Shown: positions 34,886-43,311, numbered from the stretch's first letter. The stretch is 53,799 bases of DNA from WHSP01 sp964424945 (GCA_964424945.1 CAYRLB010000013.1:1-53799), one strand, 5' to 3'. Made by a program: numbers and translations. The notes: generated from the letters alone by a model not told the origin.

Positions 34886-35886
34886 GTCAGGCCCTCCGTC
34901 TCCGCCCAGCCCGCCATCACATTCAGATTCTGCAGCGCCTGGCCCGCAGCACCCTTCACCAGGTTGTCCTCGGCGGCGAGCACCATCATCAGCGGCTCGG
35001 CGACGCCCTTCACCCGCACGACCGACAGCGCGAGCTGGTTCGTTCCTACGACATCGCTGAGCTTCGGCGTTCCATCACGCAGCACATCGACGAAAGGTTC
35101 GTCCCCGTAATCCTCCTCGTACATCGCGAGCGCTTCGTCGGAGCTGACGTCCCGCGTGAGCGGTACGTACATCGTCTCCAGAATGCCGCGGCGGACGGGA
35201 AGCAGGTGAGGTGTGAACACCAGCTCTGGGGCTTCTTCCGGCGAAAGAAGGCCGACCTGGTGACGCATCTCGGCGAGGTGCCGGTGCACATTGCCCACAG
35301 CATACGCCCGATAATCCTCGCCGACCTCAGCAAAAAGGTATTCCCGCTTCGGCGAACGACCTGCGCCCGTCACCCCGGATGCCGCGTTGATGATGACCGG
35401 CTGCTGTCCCCCGACCAGCCCCCTGCGGACGAGCGGTGCGATCCCCAGCGTGACGCCTGTGGGATAACAACCCGGGTTCGCGATGAGATCGGCTCCACGG
35501 ATCTGCTCTCGGTGAAGCTCCGGCATCCCGTAGACCGCTGCCCTGCCCCACTCCGGCGTCGACTCGTCAGGCACCCGGAGATCGGAGGAAAGATCGATGA
35601 CGCGCGCCCCGGCGTTCCGCGCCCGTTCGACCCAGGGGAGCGAAGCACCATGCGGGAGGCACGAGAAAACGACATCGACCTCGTCCAGCGGGGCATCGTC
35701 GGAACGTATCAGCGCGATGTCCGGCGCGTTCCGGGCAATCGACCGAAGCCGGGTGCCCGCTTCGCTCTCCGACGTCGCAAACTTGATCTCTGTTCTGGGA
35801 TGCGCCGCGAGCAGCCGCACGAGCTCGCGCCCTGCATAGCCCGTCGCGCCCAGCACCCCGACCGAGAGTGATGAAGAAACATTCAT
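34882..35886 (-). CDS. argC: N-acetyl-gamma-glutamyl-phosphate reductase
   Basis: NADPH-dependent reductase of the third arginine step. The 334-residue protein has SVGVLGATGYAGRELVRLL (cofactor loop), and the catalytic cysteine in IANPGCYPTGV. The ATG at 35886 is chosen because the Rossmann motif then starts at the expected place; a longer frame to 36078 runs through argR's 3' end and has no similarity. There is no Shine-Dalgarno, and a good promoter sits so close that the mRNA may start at or next to the ATG. First gene of argCBDA. Confidence 0.95.
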   Translation of the reverse strand: MNVSSSLSVGVLGATGYAGRELVRLLAAHPRTEIKFATSESEAGTRLRSIARNAPDIALIRSDDAPLDEVDVVFSCLPHGASLPWVERARNAGARVIDLSSDLRVPDESTPEWGRAAVYGMPELHREQIRGADLIANPGCYPTGVTLGIAPLVRRGLVGGQQPVIINAASGVTGAGRSPKREYLFAEVGEDYRAYAVGNVHRHLAEMRHQVGLLSPEEAPELVFTPHLLPVRRGILETMYVPLTRDVSSDEALAMYEEDYGDEPFVDVLRDGTPKLSDVVGTNQLALSVVRVKGVAEPLMMVLAAEDNLVKGAAGQALQNLNVMAGWAETEGLT

Positions 35887-35893
35887 AGTAAGT

Positions 35894-35905
35894 AGAATAT
35901 ATTCA
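35894..35905 (-). promoter_or_regulatory. ARG-box-like operator at argC
   Basis: TGAATATATTCA-like palindrome (perfect core GAATATATTC, 35895-35904) lying on the -10 element of the argC promoter. A further TGAAT half-site overlaps the start codon. The half-site spacing is shorter than in the canonical TGAAT-N4-ATTCA box. With argR immediately upstream, repression by ArgR is the natural reading. Confidence 0.55.
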
Positions 35906-35924
35906 CTGTGACCCTTGGGGTCAA
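35896..35924 (-). promoter_or_regulatory. Sigma-70-type promoter of argC, probably leaderless
   Basis: On the minus strand TTGACC (35924-35919), 17 bases, TATATT (35901-35896). Transcription would start about 35890-35886, where the argC ATG begins at 35886. Confidence 0.6.
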
Positions 35925-35963
35925 TCGTGGGATCGTCATGATAAAGGGGGCCTTGGCCGCAGG

Positions 35964-36416
35964 TTACAGGCCTGCGAGGTGACGCAGGCGTTCGCTGACA
36001 GGGCCCAGATGCTCGGGCGAGCGGAGTACGACGAGAATGGTGTCGTCGCCAGCGATTGTACCCACGATCTCCGGCCATTCCTCCCAGTCGAGGGCCACGG
36101 CGATCGGCTGTGCCCCGCCGGTCAGGAGTTTAACGATGAGGAGGTTGCCGACTCCGTCTGCGCCGAGGTAGAGGGCGGGGAGCAGGCGGGCGAGCGTTGG
36201 GGTGGGATCGGTGACGTGCGAAGGCACGGTGTAGGCCGAGCCGCCATCCTCGTCAGGGACTTTTACGAGGCCGAGCTCACGCATATCACGCGAGAGAGTC
36301 GCCTGCGCGACATCGACACCGCGTTGTGCGAGGAGTTCGCGCAGGACCTCCTGCGATCCGACGCGTGTGCGCCGGACGATATCGAGGATTTCCGCGTGAC
36401 GCTGGGGCTTCAGCAA
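35964..36416 (-). CDS. argR: Arginine repressor ArgR
   Basis: Arginine-dependent transcription regulator, hexameric in relatives. The 150-residue protein has the N-terminal winged helix (MLKPQRHAEILDIVRRTRVGSQEVL...QATLSRDMRELGLVKV) and a C-terminal arginine-binding domain ending with GTIAGDDTILVVLRSPEH. The start is TTG at 36416 with no Shine-Dalgarno, lying three bases past the T-tract of a terminator; no better in-frame start gives the full DNA-binding domain. It sits 77 bases before argC, whose promoter carries an ARG-box-like palindrome. Confidence 0.93.
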   Translation of the reverse strand: MLKPQRHAEILDIVRRTRVGSQEVLRELLAQRGVDVAQATLSRDMRELGLVKVPDEDGGSAYTVPSHVTDPTPTLARLLPALYLGADGVGNLLIVKLLTGGAQPIAVALDWEEWPEIVGTIAGDDTILVVLRSPEHLGPVSERLRHLAGL

Positions 36417-36418
36417 TT

Positions 36419-36458
36419 TAAAAAAAAGAAAAACTCGGACGCCGCAGGGGTGTCCGAG
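36419..36458 (-). terminator. Terminator between the cupin gene and argR
   Basis: On the minus strand CTCGGAC (36458-36452), an 11-base loop, GTCCGAG (36440-36434), then TTTTTCTTTTTTTT. It ends three bases before the argR TTG codon. Confidence 0.8.
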
Positions 36459-36504
36459 ATTCTATTCAAGGGGCGGGAGGGGTGCAAGCCCGCCCGTTGC
36501 GCCG

Positions 36505-36888
36505 TCAGCCGAAGTCAGGCTGGAAATCGTCTCCGATCGCGGAGATCGTGATGAGCAGGGCGGTCGGTCGGGTGGCGGTGATGTCGTGCGCGTCGCCCGG
36601 CCCGAAGAAGAGGAGCTGCCCTTCATGGAGCCGCTCGGTGCCGGCTTCGGTGCGGTAGGAGATGTCGCCCTCGAGAACCTGCAGTGTCATGGGGCTGTCG
36701 GCCTGATGCGTGCCGATGACATTCGTTTCCGCCATCGCGACCAGCACGAGGCGCATCCGACCCGACTTCGCGAGGGTCCGGCCGGCGCGTCCACTACGCT
36801 CGTACGCCTCTTCGCGGCGAAGCTCGGCAATCTGCTCGCGAAGCTCGAAGGTCAGCATCGGGCCGGCGAGGGGACGATTGATGGACAT
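36505..36888 (-). CDS. Small cupin-domain protein
   Basis: The 127-residue protein has the two cupin motifs in degenerate form: GTHQADSPMTLQVLEGDISYRTEAG and LHEGQLLFFGPGDAHDITA, with histidines that could hold a metal. Function unknown; small cupins of this kind are often sensors or detoxifying enzymes. Start ATG 36888 (MSINRPLAG) has a near-perfect GGAGGAAG six bases upstream, ruling out the longer frame from 36957. Flanked by terminators on both sides, so it is a single-gene unit. Confidence 0.8.
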   Translation of the reverse strand: MSINRPLAGPMLTFELREQIAELRREEAYERSGRAGRTLAKSGRMRLVLVAMAETNVIGTHQADSPMTLQVLEGDISYRTEAGTERLHEGQLLFFGPGDAHDITATRPTALLITISAIGDDFQPDFG

Positions 36889-36945
36889 TTGCTTCCTCCG
36901 GGGTTGCATGCTGTGGTCCCGCGTTACACCAGGCCGGATATGCAA

Positions 36946-36971
36946 GTGGGCGGCCATCTTCGGCCGCCCAC
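36946..36971. terminator. Hairpin after the outer-membrane barrel gene
   Basis: GTGGGCGGCC (36946-36955) and GGCCGCCCAC (36962-36971) form a 10-bp stem with a six-base loop downstream of the leftward barrel gene. No strong T-tract. Confidence 0.55.
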
Positions 36972-36997
36972 GGAAGTCCCTTCACGTTTCGCGACGA

Positions 36998-39097
36998 TCA
37001 GTACCAGTAGGTAAGCCCGAAGTACCAGCGTTCGTCGAGATTCTCGTCCATTGGCCTCAGATACTCGAGCGTCACGGCGTCGTCGAAGAAGCTCACGCCC
37101 ACGCCGACAGAGCTGCGGAAGCCCTCCGTTGGCCTCGAGCCAAAGCGCGCGAGTTCATCAACGAGATCATCGTTGATGTCCGTCCACCCCGATTCGGCCA
37201 GGAAGACGAGATTCGGTCGCAGCGGCGGGATGAGGAACAGTCCGGCGCGCGCCAGCGGCTTCGCGGAGCGTGGCGGGATGCCGAGCAGGAGGCGGGCCCG
37301 GCCGAGGGCGGCGGTCGATCCACCGAACTCATCCGGCTCATATCCGCGAAGCCCCTCAACCGACCCGAAGCGGAATAGCTTCTGCGGAGGTGCAGCCCCC
37401 CAGACATGCCCCGCGTCACCGCGCGCGGCGAGGGTGAAGGGACCGAGTGCGTACCGCGTACTGAGAAGCGCCGTTATCCGCTGATAGCGGAAATCCATGA
37501 AGCCGGCTTCCGCCTCGATGCGGGTGAGGAGGCTGTTCCCGATCCCGAAAGCGCCCGGTCCCACGGCGAACTGGAAGCCGGATTCCAGTGCCAGCAGCGT
37601 CCCTTCATCGATTCCCGGGAGCGCTTCGATTTCCTCAGAGGTGCCGAAAAGGAACCGGTTGGTGTTCACCTGAACCGAATCGTGGCGCTCGAGTCGTGCG
37701 GTGGCGCGGCCACTCCACCGTGATTGGCGGGCGATGACGTTGAGCTCGCCCCCCATCGCATCGTAGTAGTCGCGCGGGTCCGATCCCCAGAGCGCCGCGG
37801 GCAGGGTATAGAACCAGTCCCACATGAATGTCGGCCGGAAGGGCTGGATGTCGCGAAGCCGGCGGTAGCCGACCGCTTCGAAGCCCCAGTCGGTGCCCTG
37901 CACCGAGCTCGATACGGCGGAGGCCCCGGTGCGCAGGCTCAGCTCCCCCCGGACCGTGCGCTCGGCTCCCGCATACCCTGCCGTCCCGTAGAGCTGCCAG
38001 CGGTTCCGGTTCGGGTCGGGGGGAACGAGGCGTGCGCCGAGTCCCAGGAAGGGGCCTTCCACGCGGTTATACCGGAGAAGGTGGCTCGCCCGGTCGTAGT
38101 GAAGCTGCAGCCGTGTTGCCGGAGCGCCGCCCCTCTCTGCGGAGGTCGCGAGGCGCAGGTCGGCGAAGTCCTCGGCGGAAAGGGCCGACTCTTCATCGCC
38201 GACCGGTGCGCGCCAGCCGGCGAAGGCTGTTCCGGCATCGATGAGTCCCCATTCGAGCCGAACCATCTCACCGGTGGGCTGCCAGCCCGTGTTGAGCTCC
38301 ATCGTCTCGAAGCGATTGACGACGCGGGCGGTCACGGCGCCACCAAGCAGCTGGGATTCCATGAAGATGTCGCGCCGCTGGCGGAACGGGAGCCAGTAGC
38401 GGCCCTCCCAGAGCCCATTCTCAAGCTCGAAGAAGCTCTCGACCTGCCCCAGCGACCGGGGCAGAATCCTGTCGCGCCCGGCGAAGCCGACCCGAGCGCG
38501 CGCGACCGCGGCCCGTCGGACATCGATGTAGAAGGTGCCTACAAGAAGCTGCGCGCCGGAATCGTCGGCTACCCGTCCACGCGGGCGGACGTTGATGGGA
38601 ACGAGAAGGAGCTCTTCGCCCTGAAAGCCGATGCGGATGGTGTCGTCCGCCTGGTACCGGTAGTAGCGGGGCCCGTTCGCGCTGAAGGGGTTTACCGCCG
38701 GCGGGCCGGCGAGCGGCGCGTAGATACGGGAGCCGTACAGGTGCGGGATGACCCACACATTCTCGAAAATCGAGGCAAGCGTGTAGGGCAGTGGAACGAG
38801 CACGCGCATCCTGTGGCCGATCACATCCTGATGCAGAAAGCCGCTGCGATGCCAGCGGACATCGGAGACCAGCTCGTCTACGGTCGCAGGAAGATCCGAG
38901 ACGCCGGCGGTATCCGCGGCGATCGAGATCTGCATCGTCGTGTGCACCTCGGAACGATAGTCGAGCAGCTCTGCGGGTATGTCCCCGGACGCCTCGATCG
39001 CTCGGACCACCAGAGACTCTGTCTGCGGCGTATCGAAGATGGGAACTGTGTCCGGGAGCTGCTGCACGAGTGCGGCGGCGAGCGCGAGTACGATCAT
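36998..39097 (-). CDS. Outer-membrane beta-barrel protein, Omp85/surface-antigen-like C-terminus
   Basis: A 699-residue envelope protein. A short signal peptide (MIVLALAAALVQQ) precedes a periplasmic part of about 340 residues with no domain I recognise. The C-terminal half alternates amphipathic strands and ends WYFGLTYWY, an aromatic terminus typical of barrels inserted by BamA. GSVEGLRGYEPDEFGGS resembles the G-x-RGY lid loop of Omp85 barrels, but repeated POTRA domains are not evident. Role in secretion, lipid transfer or assembly is open. Confidence 0.75.
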   Translation of the reverse strand: MIVLALAAALVQQLPDTVPIFDTPQTESLVVRAIEASGDIPAELLDYRSEVHTTMQISIAADTAGVSDLPATVDELVSDVRWHRSGFLHQDVIGHRMRVLVPLPYTLASIFENVWVIPHLYGSRIYAPLAGPPAVNPFSANGPRYYRYQADDTIRIGFQGEELLLVPINVRPRGRVADDSGAQLLVGTFYIDVRRAAVARARVGFAGRDRILPRSLGQVESFFELENGLWEGRYWLPFRQRRDIFMESQLLGGAVTARVVNRFETMELNTGWQPTGEMVRLEWGLIDAGTAFAGWRAPVGDEESALSAEDFADLRLATSAERGGAPATRLQLHYDRASHLLRYNRVEGPFLGLGARLVPPDPNRNRWQLYGTAGYAGAERTVRGELSLRTGASAVSSSVQGTDWGFEAVGYRRLRDIQPFRPTFMWDWFYTLPAALWGSDPRDYYDAMGGELNVIARQSRWSGRATARLERHDSVQVNTNRFLFGTSEEIEALPGIDEGTLLALESGFQFAVGPGAFGIGNSLLTRIEAEAGFMDFRYQRITALLSTRYALGPFTLAARGDAGHVWGAAPPQKLFRFGSVEGLRGYEPDEFGGSTAALGRARLLLGIPPRSAKPLARAGLFLIPPLRPNLVFLAESGWTDINDDLVDELARFGSRPTEGFRSSVGVGVSFFDDAVTLEYLRPMDENLDERWYFGLTYWY

Positions 39098-39169
39098 TGG
39101 CTGGTTGGTTTTGTCCTTTAAACAGTGGCTCCGGGCGATCGACCCGCGAGGGGCAAGGGCAGGGCCATC

Positions 39170-39883
39170 TCAGGCGCCCTCAGGTCCGGTGAAGCGGTTC
39201 CTTTCGGCCGCGGCCATCGCCGGCCGATCGGAGATGACTCCCGCCACGCCTGCTTCGAGCAGAGCTCTGACCCGTGCGGCATCGTTCACCGTCCATACGA
39301 CGACGGGCAGATCCCGCTGGCGGAGGTCGTCGAGGTTCTCGTCGGTTGCCATCTCATTCCCCAGGCAGATGCCCGACGCCCCCGACCGTTCGAACATCGC
39401 CATCGCTCTGGCGTCCCAGCTTTCCGTCAGGAAGAAGCGAAGGATCCCATCGTCGACTTCGCCCACATCCCTCACGATCTCTGCGTCAAACGAAGAGATG
39501 AAGGTACGCTCAAGGATGCCGAAATGGTCGATGAGAGCAAGTACCTCGCGCTCGACGCCTGCCGCCTTCAGCTCGACGTTCAGCCATGCGCCGCTCGCCG
39601 CCGCCCAGCCGGCCGCCTGCTCGAACGATGGGATTCTCGCCGCGTGAAGCCGTTCGATGGCCGGCCAGGTGAGCTTCGAGACGAGGCGTTGCGACCCCCA
39701 GAGCCGCTCGAGTGAGTCGTCGTGAATCACCACCGGAACACCGTCGCTGCTGCGCTGGACGTCGAGTTCGACACCGTCCGCGCCGGCAAGAAGCGCGCGG
39801 CCGAGAGACTCGAGGGTGTTCTCGGTGGCCTCCAGCGGCGATCCGCGGTGACCAAGTATCAGCGGCCTGGGAAATGGACTCAT
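39170..39883 (-). CDS. Glycerophosphodiester phosphodiesterase
   Basis: Hydrolyses glycerophosphodiesters to glycerol-3-phosphate and an alcohol. The 237-residue TIM-barrel protein has the catalytic residues in GHRGSPLEATENT, GADGVELDVQRSSDGVPVVIHDD (E, D and H), and ends with VVWTVNDAARVRALLEAGVAGVISDRP, the family's closing motif. No signal peptide, so UgpQ-like and cytosolic. Confidence 0.93.
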   Translation of the reverse strand: MSPFPRPLILGHRGSPLEATENTLESLGRALLAGADGVELDVQRSSDGVPVVIHDDSLERLWGSQRLVSKLTWPAIERLHAARIPSFEQAAGWAAASGAWLNVELKAAGVEREVLALIDHFGILERTFISSFDAEIVRDVGEVDDGILRFFLTESWDARAMAMFERSGASGICLGNEMATDENLDDLRQRDLPVVVWTVNDAARVRALLEAGVAGVISDRPAMAAAERNRFTGPEGA

Positions 39884-39970
39884 TACTGTGCGGCATGGCT
39901 GTTGCGCCCGCGCCGTACTCGCAGCACCAGTCTGGAGGACCTTGCACGAACGTGAAACCGGAGGAATTCG

Positions 39971-40186
39971 ATGTATCGATTCTCAAAGCCCATAGTTGCC
40001 GCAATGATGATCGGCGCCTTTGCCGCCTGCACCGCTGAGGTGGAGGATCCGGGTCGCGCGCCGGACATCGACGTGGATGCCGGCGAGGCACCGCGGATCG
40101 ACATCGATCCTGTAGATGTCGATGTGACGACCGACACCCAGACGATCGTCACGCCGGACATTGACATCAACTCGACCGAGCCCTGA
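39971..40186 (+). CDS. Tiny acidic lipoprotein, hypothetical
   Basis: The 71-residue product has a signal peptide (PIVAAMMIGAFAA) ending at C20 in a loose lipobox (FAAC), and an acidic tail of repeated PDID/DPVDVDV-like units (DIDVDAGEAPRIDIDPVDVDV...PDIDINS). GGAGGAA six bases before the ATG supports it as a real gene despite its size. Such tails could bind cations; no family recognised. A hairpin terminator follows directly. Confidence 0.7.
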   Translation: MYRFSKPIVAAMMIGAFAACTAEVEDPGRAPDIDVDAGEAPRIDIDPVDVDVTTDTQTIVTPDIDINSTEP

Positions 40187-40196
40187 GCAGGCGCCG

Positions 40197-40225
40197 GAAG
40201 GCTTCCGGGATCACCGGAAGCCTTC
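40197..40225 (+). terminator. Terminator after the small lipoprotein gene
   Basis: GAAGGCTTCCGG (40197-40208), a five-base loop and CCGGAAGCCTTC (40214-40225) make a perfect 12-bp stem. It is followed by a pyrimidine-rich stretch rather than a pure T-run. Confidence 0.7.
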
Positions 40226-40244
40226 GCTTCTCCTTCCGCTGACC

Positions 40245-40805
40245 ATGGAAGAAGAAATCGTCCTCCTCGTGGATTCACACGACAACGTCATCGGTGAGGC
40301 TCCCAAGATGCAAGCCCACCGGGACGGTAGCCTCCATCGTGCGATCTCCGTCTTCCTATTCGATGAAGAGGGCCGGATCCTCCTGCAGCGACGGGCTGCG
40401 GGAAAGTACCATTCCGCAGGGCTCTGGTCGAACGCCAGCTGCACCCATCCCCGCCCCGGCGAAGCTCCCGCGGATGCCGCTCGTCGGCGACTTCGCGAGG
40501 AGATGGGGATGGAAGCCGACCTGGAGTTCCGCGGCACCTTCGTCTATCGGGCCGAGCTCGATTCGGGCCTGATCGAACATGAACTGGATCACCTCTTCAC
40601 GGGAAGGGCTTCCAGCGAGCCTCAGCCTGCACCCGAAGAGGTCAGCGAGTGGCGCTGGGTTCACCCGGAGGAGCTCGCAACAGAGCTTGCGGCGACGCCC
40701 GAGCGCTTCACTGCCTGGTTCCCGATCGCGTACGACTACCTGCTCGTTGCCGCCGATGATCAGGTTGCCTCCGGCACCATCAACGAATCGGGCGACGACG
40801 GGTAG
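40245..40805 (+). CDS. idi: Isopentenyl-diphosphate isomerase type 1
   Basis: NUDIX-fold enzyme interconverting isopentenyl and dimethylallyl diphosphate for isoprenoid synthesis. The 186-residue protein has HRAISVFLFDEEGRILLQRR, catalytic cysteine C66 in LWSNASCTHPRPGE, the Nudix-like RRLREEMGM, and the glutamate-bearing HELDHLFTG block. Start ATG 40245 (MEEEIVLLVD) is used; a longer frame to 40161 would read through the terminator hairpin and the 3' end of the lipoprotein gene. Confidence 0.94.
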   Translation: MEEEIVLLVDSHDNVIGEAPKMQAHRDGSLHRAISVFLFDEEGRILLQRRAAGKYHSAGLWSNASCTHPRPGEAPADAARRRLREEMGMEADLEFRGTFVYRAELDSGLIEHELDHLFTGRASSEPQPAPEEVSEWRWVHPEELATELAATPERFTAWFPIAYDYLLVAADDQVASGTINESGDDG

Positions 40806-40999
40806 GAATTCGGCACCCTCAGGGATATACTCGTTGTGTTGGTGGGGAAGACGGGCATTCCAGGAGATGTGCCGCTTCCCTGCTCCTGTCGTGACAAGGC
40901 GGAAGGACCCGGAACAGGAAGCCTTCCCGACGACGGGCGGCGGACCACGATCCCTTCCCTCGATGCAGGAAAGCGCACTATACCACGGGTAAACGAGCG

Positions 41000-41764
41000 G
41001 TGCTGAATCGGCTGATCTCCGTCTGGATCTGGGTGACGACCGCCCTGGTCACACTCGTCTTCCTTCCTATCCTTGCCGTAGTCTTTGCCTTCACCGCGCC
41101 CTTCGACCCCGGCCGCTACAAGGTAGGCCGCTGGTTCCGGCGTACCGCGGTATCGGCGGTAAAGCTCAACCCCCTCTGGGACTTCAGGACGTCGGGTGTC
41201 CGGATCGACGACCCGCGACATCCCTACGTCGCCGTCTCGAACCACGAGTCGATGGCGGATATCTTCCTCATCAGCCACCTGCCGTGGGAGATGAAGTGGC
41301 TCTCGAAGGAAGCCATCTTCCGGATTCCCGTCATGGGGTGGATGATGAGGATGGCCGGCGATGTCCCGATCCGGCGTACCGACCGATCCAGCCGCTTCGA
41401 AGCGATCGAGCAGTGCCGCGATCGGCTCAACCGGCGCGTCTCGGTGATGATCTTTCCGGAAGGCACCCGGTCGAAGACCGGCGAACTCCTCCCCTTCAAG
41501 GATGGCGCCTTCCGGCTGGCCGTCGAGGAGCAGCTGCCGATTCTTCCGCTCGCCGTCGCGGGCACGCGCAAGGCGATCCGGAAGGGATCGCTCATTATCG
41601 GTCGATCACGCGCCGAGGTGAGGGTGCTTGAGCCGATCCCGACGGAGGGCTTGACGCTCGCCGACGTGCCGGCTCTACGCGACCGTGTTCGCGCGATAAT
41701 TCAGGAAGAGCGCGACCGCCTCGCTGCCGAGCTCGGGATCAGCGATCGCCCTGCCAGATCATGA
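41000..41764 (+). CDS. plsC: 1-acyl-sn-glycerol-3-phosphate acyltransferase
   Basis: Makes phosphatidic acid from lysophosphatidic acid at the inner membrane. The 254-residue protein has an N-terminal membrane helix (LISVWIWVTTALVTLVFLPILAVVFAF), the catalytic NHESMAD (H82, D87) and the FPEGTRS motif binding the glycerol phosphate. The start is GTG. A TATACT box at 40826-40831 may be part of its promoter. Its stop overlaps the phzF start as ATGA. Confidence 0.92.
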   Translation: MLNRLISVWIWVTTALVTLVFLPILAVVFAFTAPFDPGRYKVGRWFRRTAVSAVKLNPLWDFRTSGVRIDDPRHPYVAVSNHESMADIFLISHLPWEMKWLSKEAIFRIPVMGWMMRMAGDVPIRRTDRSSRFEAIEQCRDRLNRRVSVMIFPEGTRSKTGELLPFKDGAFRLAVEEQLPILPLAVAGTRKAIRKGSLIIGRSRAEVRVLEPIPTEGLTLADVPALRDRVRAIIQEERDRLAAELGISDRPARS

Positions 41765-42579
41765 ACAGCTTCTCCGGTGCCATGCCAACGGACATCGTCC
41801 AGGTGGATGCTTTCACCTCCCGACCCTTTACCGGGAACCCTGCGGCAGTATGCATCCTGACGGACGCGGCCTCCCAGCCCGACTGGTGGCTTCAGGAGGT
41901 GGCCAGGGAGATGAATCTCTCAGAGACGGCCTTCGTCATTCCGCACGAGGATGGTTTCGACCTCAGGTGGTTCACGCCGCTCGCTGAGGTGAATCTGTGC
42001 GGACACGCGACGCTTGCCAGCGCCCATGTACTCTGGCAGGACGGCCATCTTCCGGATGATCGGGAGGCTCGCTTCCACACGCGAAGCGGTCTTCTCGTCG
42101 CCCGTAAGGCGGGAGAGTGGATCGAGATGGACTTCCCGGCGGAGGCGGCGGAGAAGGCTGCCATTCCCGCGGGGCTCGAGCGCGCCCTCGGTGCGGCAGT
42201 TCTGTCGGTACGCCGCGGCAGCTCCTATCTGCTTGCCGAGCTCGCGGATGAAAAGACGATCCGTACGCTCCGGCCGGACATGTCGCGTCTCGCCGGCATC
42301 GATGCCACAGGGGTGGCGGTGACGAGCGGGGCGATCGCCGAGCGGTTCGACTTCGTGTCACGCTTCTTCGCGCCCCGGGTGGGAATACCGGAGGACCCCG
42401 TCACCGGATCGGCGCACTGCCTTCTGGGTCCGTTCTGGGGGGAGCGCCTCGGGAAGACCGAGCTGACGGGCCACCAGGTCTCGAAGCGCGGCGGGACCGT
42501 TCGAATGCAGCTAGGTGGTGACCGGATCTGGCTCGGCGGGCAGGCGGTGACGGTGATGCGCGGGCAGCTTCTCGCCTAG
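41761..42579 (+). CDS. PhzF family epimerase/isomerase
   Basis: The 272-residue protein has the diaminopimelate-epimerase-like PhzF fold: QVDAFTSRPFTGNPAAVCIL at the N-terminus, the catalytic glutamate E55 in MNLSETAFV, EVNLCGHATLASAHVL, and EDPVTGSAHCLLGPFW near the C-terminus. Most members have unknown substrates and are not linked to phenazines. The ATG is joined to the plsC stop (ATGA); a strong terminator follows. Confidence 0.92.
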   Translation: MNSFSGAMPTDIVQVDAFTSRPFTGNPAAVCILTDAASQPDWWLQEVAREMNLSETAFVIPHEDGFDLRWFTPLAEVNLCGHATLASAHVLWQDGHLPDDREARFHTRSGLLVARKAGEWIEMDFPAEAAEKAAIPAGLERALGAAVLSVRRGSSYLLAELADEKTIRTLRPDMSRLAGIDATGVAVTSGAIAERFDFVSRFFAPRVGIPEDPVTGSAHCLLGPFWGERLGKTELTGHQVSKRGGTVRMQLGGDRIWLGGQAVTVMRGQLLA

Positions 42580-42614
42580 CATTCAGCCAGACCCGATGAC
42601 CTGACTTCTTCAAC

Positions 42615-42649
42615 AAAAGGGCGCCCTCGGCCGGGGCGCCCTTTTTTTT
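42615..42649. terminator. Terminator after phzF gene
   Basis: AAAAGGGCGCCC (42615-42626), a seven-base loop and GGGCGCCCTTTT (42634-42645), extended by further T. The A-tract on the left makes it usable for the convergent receiver gene too. Confidence 0.9.
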
Positions 42650-42673
42650 CTGCCGATCATCCGCGATGAGGGT

Positions 42674-43051
42674 TCAGGCCTCCGAAACCTTCAGCAGCTT
42701 CCCGACTTCCTCCACCAGGCGGGAGGGCGTGCACGGCTTCGTCAGCCGGCTCATTCCTGTCACCCCATCCATCAGCTTTTCTCCCAGCATCGGGATCGAG
42801 TCGAGAAGGATGAGCGGTTTCCCGGCGACGCGATCGCTCGCGCGGAGTCCCTGAAGCACATCCTGCCCCTTCCCGAAAGGGATAAACAGCTCCGAAATCA
42901 CGATGTCCGGGTTCCGGCTCGCCGCGAGCTGCAAACCTGTCGTGACATCCCTTGCCGGCACCACTTCATAGCCGTGGTGGCGGAGGATCACCGAGTAGAT
43001 CGTGAGGCTATCCTGATCGCTGTCGATCAGCAGCACGGTGGAGGATGACAT
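42674..43051 (-). CDS. Stand-alone receiver domain with Glu at the phosphorylation site
   Basis: A single CheY-like receiver of 125 residues with no output domain. The acidic pair is D10 and D12 (LLIDSDQDS), the lysine is K105 in LTKPC, and the switch residue is the S in LLDSIP. The position that should carry the phosphorylated aspartate reads ISELFIPFG, so E54 replaces Asp. This would prevent normal phosphorylation and may mimic the active state. Promoter-like TTGCCC (43121-43116) and TATTCT (43097-43092), 18 bases apart, lie upstream. No histidine kinase is nearby. Confidence 0.88.
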   Translation of the reverse strand: MSSSTVLLIDSDQDSLTIYSVILRHHGYEVVPARDVTTGLQLAASRNPDIVISELFIPFGKGQDVLQGLRASDRVAGKPLILLDSIPMLGEKLMDGVTGMSRLTKPCTPSRLVEEVGKLLKVSEA

Positions 43052-43311
43052 CCGGGGGTCCTGCAGCGGGGGTGAGAGAGGCGAGTTGTAAAGAATAGCG
43101 TAAAAGGGGCGCGACGGGCAATGACCTTGTGAATCGGCGGGATCCGTTGCGAGGTGGCCGCGGGTGCGTCACACCTGGGAGGGCCATTCGCAAGCCGGTC
43201 CTTGCCATGCGGCCAGGGCGGCGGATGAGAGACCGAACGCGGGCGGGGGAGACGCCGACGGGAGCGAAGATGCAGGCGCGGGAGGCGCGGGAGGTCAGCC
43301 GGTGCCGGGCG

